From Pedobacter ghigonis (lineage in GTDB: Bacteria > Bacteroidota > Bacteroidia > Sphingobacteriales > Sphingobacteriaceae), in contig NZ_CAESCM010000003.1 of assembly GCF_903166585.1 (NCBI RefSeq), forward strand, positions 248,001 to 312,000: a DNA stretch of 64,000 nucleotides, in the 5' to 3' direction. Under the pieces are notes generated by a model that saw only the letters and a list, made by a program, of their open reading frames with translations, made no database searches and was not told the DNA's origin. Positions 62,501-64,000 of the stretch are shown one piece after another; the first letter of the stretch is position 1; the number at the start of each line of letters is the position of its first letter. Position numbers and translations under genes: made by a program.

Positions 62501-63150
62501 ACAGCAAATGCTCCGGCGTTTCTTTCGAGTGGAAGGGATTGAAAACCATTTACCACAACCTCAGCCAGTAAGGAGGCATTGGCATTTAAACGAACGGTTA
62601 CCACTTTTAACGCAGCAGTACGATCGATGCGCTGTGTTTTAGATAGATAACCGATGTAATCAATATCAAGTGTATTGTATTCGTTGGTTAAGTTCATGCT
62701 GAAATGACCGTTACCATCGCTGGTGGTATATTTATTGGTTCCTTTTAACCTTATTGATGCACCTGGTAGCGGCGAACCTAAACTATCGGTTACCATGCCG
62801 TGCAGGATATATTCGTCTTCGGTAAATGCCGTTGAGGGTTTTAAAACAATCGTATTGTTATTAATTTCATAATCGAAAGGCTGATCTTTGAAAACCGTTT
62901 CGAGTACCGTTTTTAAAGAGCTGGTACTAATTTTAGCCGTAACAGGTTTGGCTTTTTTAAGGTATTCGGCATCAAAAATAAATTGATAATTACTCTTTTT
63001 CGCAATTTCTGTAATTACACCATTTATGGGTGCATTATTGAACGTAAAAGTATAAGTTGCAGTTTGTGCCTGCGTGGTTTTAAGGCCCAGTGTAAGCAAA
63101 AACAGCATTACAAAAGCCATAACCCTATTAAGTTGAAGGGATGATTTCAA
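59551..63150 (-). CDS. SusC/RagA-family TonB-dependent transducer with STN domain (SusC3)
   Basis: TonB-dependent outer-membrane importer of 1199 residues. After a signal peptide (ending TQAQ) comes an STN domain (about 30-105, FNNAPINGVITEIAKKSNYQ), the signalling domain that talks to FecR anti-sigma factors, then a carboxypeptidase-regulatory-like domain (about 112-195), the plug (with 'DAAASSIYGSRSANGVIVLT') and the barrel ending KSFVFGLNLTF. Together with the FecR gene 65 bp upstream it forms a self-regulating import relay. Cargo likely peptides, given the protease genes downstream. Confidence 0.96.
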   Translation of the reverse strand: MKSSLQLNRVMAFVMLFLLTLGLKTTQAQTATYTFTFNNAPINGVITEIAKKSNYQFIFDAEYLKKAKPVTAKISTSSLKTVLETVFKDQPFDYEINNNTIVLKPSTAFTEDEYILHGMVTDSLGSPLPGASIRLKGTNKYTTSDGNGHFSMNLTNEYNTLDIDYIGYLSKTQRIDRTAALKVVTVRLNANASLLAEVVVNGFQSLPLERNAGAFAVVDKKKLNEQINSNILEALEGRVAGLAYDKNPFGIGADKQVIRGRGTFSINTTGVRTDPLIVIDGLPSETALEDINPYDIESVTVLKDAAASSIYGSRSANGVIVLTTKKGNGPVQISLNTDFFIDTKPRFNSMHYASTSDILDLETDVYNKERARYTTTESMFNAYGTVANGSVKYYSPLYQLYRDRDAGKLTEDQVNQQLANWRNADYYAQYRDNVWQNTFRQRYNLSFSSASSKSNTYASVNFDNSAQRVINNNDQKLNIYFKNTYNVNKWLTTTLGFNGAYTKSVSTDGSYDAYTGIQPRYASIVNPDGSLVYADYVNLPDGIAGSAVNGSVVAALKNNTQYRSYRFNILESLNEGQINATNIALRGFANVQAKLMEGLSLSSQLQFENTSTKSDQYYDVNSFKMRSAYNSLVGYTPATNVYTFGLPTGGRYGQMEKGSNSYTFRNQLSFDRSFDKGKHAISAIAGFEMRQTFLPRGIEDLRYGYDPITLTSTLINTQAVSQTGLPSYIFGGNRTLSVLGRTQQEIKHRNLSTYANAGYTYLNKYNITGSVRVDQADFFGVDPEYKNRPLWSVGASWNASNEDFIQEQKWINLLKLRATYGVNGNQNSESSKYLTARRRSDNLFPSLQYIDIVSLPNPKLRWEKTQTYNGGVDYAFLSNRLRGSIDFYYKKSTDLIVNTELDPTVGAASRAINNGTLINRGIEFTLGGDWLRTGDLTLSSTFILGFNKNKIGKVNSAISQAGNYVASPALYYIEGTAYNTLYAYRYGGMVNGYPYFLDENGKASIDFDSSGTPIVSSIKSLNNFGSLVNMGTITPTYTGSFSQRISYKNFELGALLVFSGGNVIRKDVMNISAYDVTDENITQRFKNGNTPNVPRLLVDYPENLINSASTINTMWQAADVNVVKGDYIKLRNISLSYNLPKGMIGKFKLPSARFTAQVNNLWYASAAGDDIDPESFSGLTGTRTLENPKSFVFGLNLTF

Positions 63151-63215
63151 TTTAAAATTCTTTAAAGTTTGTTAGTGGTTGTTGATAAGGCGGTAGAAAT
63201 GTTTTTGCGTAAAGC

Positions 63216-64000
63216 TTACTTCATTACAGTTACCCTCCTTCCTTCTACTTTAAACTTAAGGCCACTGGTGGTCGATAACATATCCAATACAGTAGCCAGG
63301 TTTTCCTGCATATCTATACGGGCATAAATGCGTTTTTCGGGGATTGAGGTATAATCTATATCCAGCTGGTACCAGCGGCTCAGGCGTTTCATAATTACAC
63401 CCAGTTCTTCGTTTTCGAAAGCGAAGAATCCTTGCTGCCAGGCGGCCATATTGGAAACATCAACAGCCGATTTACTTAACTGGTTGTTTTGGATTAACGC
63501 AGCTTCGCCCGGATGTAAAATCAGACTGGCATTGGTTGTAACATCTAAACAGTTTACCTTACCTTCTAATAAAGCAGTGCTTATAAAGTCATCATCCGGA
63601 TAGGCAGATAGATTAAACTTCGTTCCCAGAACGGTAATTCTTTCCCTTCCCGATGAAACTATAAAAGGATGTCCGGCATCTTTGCTTACTTCAAAATAAG
63701 CCTCTCCGCTTAAAGAAACCCTTCTTTCGGCCTGGTTAAACCCAACAGGGAATGTTAAACTCGATCCTGAGTTTAAAACCACCTGGGTGCCGTCAGAGAG
63801 CGTAACTTTGTATTTTCCACCCAAAGGAGTAGTAATGGTTTGTAAATAACTGTTGGTATCTGCAACAGCGCTTACGCGTGTATACACAATGCGGTCGCCC
63901 GATGATTTGGTGATCTGAACGCCGTAAGCCGTTGTAATGGATTTGTTGGCTAAGGTATCGAGGTTAATTTCCTGGCCATTACTCATTTTAAGTGTAGCCA
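63216..64000 (-). CDS. FecR-family anti-sigma factor (C-terminal part, cut by window edge)
   Basis: Inner-membrane anti-sigma regulator that relays the SusC3 signal to an ECF sigma factor. The frame is open to position 64000 (ATLKMSNGQEINLDTL), so the N-terminus with its cytoplasmic and membrane segments lies outside; the Met at 63986 is probably internal. The FecR domain is clear: GGKYKVTLSDGTQVVLNSGS, FPVGFNQAERRVSLSGEAYF, FIVSSGRERITVLGTKFNLS. A C-terminal DUF4974-type secretin/STN-like part ends in LKFKVEGRRVTVMK. The sigma gene is expected just to the right. Confidence 0.93.
   Translation of the reverse strand, partial: ATLKMSNGQEINLDTLANKSITTAYGVQITKSSGDRIVYTRVSAVADTNSYLQTITTPLGGKYKVTLSDGTQVVLNSGSSLTFPVGFNQAERRVSLSGEAYFEVSKDAGHPFIVSSGRERITVLGTKFNLSAYPDDDFISTALLEGKVNCLDVTTNASLILHPGEAALIQNNQLSKSAVDVSNMAAWQQGFFAFENEELGVIMKRLSRWYQLDIDYTSIPEKRIYARIDMQENLATVLDMLSTTSGLKFKVEGRRVTVMK

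Overview
The window looks like a chromosomal stretch from a Bacteroidota of the family Sphingobacteriaceae, most likely Pedobacter or a close relative. This rests on three SusC/SusD outer-membrane pairs, lipoproteins with Bacteroidota-type lipoboxes, a TTTG-N19-TATATTTG promoter in front of a tRNA, AT-rich intergenic DNA and many dispersed palindromes. The genus is an inference from protein style; no database was searched.

Positions 1-35900 form a polysaccharide utilisation region that appears aimed at fucose-containing or pectin-like glycans. On the minus strand lie a SusD gene cut by the window edge, SusC1, then a SusC2-SusD2-surface lipoprotein operon, a DUF3826 protein, an L-fucose-isomerase-family enzyme, a DapA-family aldolase, an SSS sodium symporter and five glycosidases: GH2 with malectin, GH95 alpha-L-fucosidase type, GH28, an MGH1-like six-hairpin enzyme and a GH67/GH20-like enzyme. 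An AraC regulator (13785-14654) reads the other way. Divergent from the glycosidases, a plus-strand operon (30244-34375) encodes an SDR, an FAH-family hydrolase, an L-rhamnose-mutarotase-family protein, a lactonase-type amidohydrolase and an FMN L-lactate-dehydrogenase-type enzyme. These match most of the non-phosphorylative L-fucose route to pyruvate and lactate, but no fuconate dehydratase is visible. A galactose mutarotase, a HAD hydrolase and a Nudix-type regulator follow.

Positions 37622-44313 hold a small integrated element. It sits in the 3' end of a tRNA-Lys gene and is bounded by a perfect 22-bp direct repeat (37679-37700 and 44292-44313). It carries a tyrosine recombinase, a DUF6922/AbiEii nucleotidyltransferase toxin-antitoxin-like pair, a cluster of three hairpins, two genes that have lost their 5' ends (one also frameshifted at a T9 run), and a lipoprotein pair made of an HExxH metallopeptidase and a carboxypeptidase-regulatory-like domain protein. 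The insertion moved the tRNA's apparent original terminator 6.6 kb downstream.

Positions 44340-53200 are loosely packed accessory chromosome: small hypothetical proteins, a thioredoxin-fold lipoprotein, a divergent AraC/PhyH-dioxygenase pair, a DUF1801 protein, a methyltransferase and a sulfatase, separated by repeat-rich gaps.

Positions 53203-64000 hold a second Sus-type locus that pairs a SusCD transporter with proteases rather than glycosidases. From the right edge, on the minus strand, it runs FecR anti-sigma (cut by the window), STN-domain SusC3, SusD3, a metzincin-type zinc metalloprotease and a DUF3347 protein. It faces a plus-strand M60-like mucinase-type lipoprotein with a discoidin domain. 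With the nearby sulfatase this suggests growth on peptides or glycoproteins.
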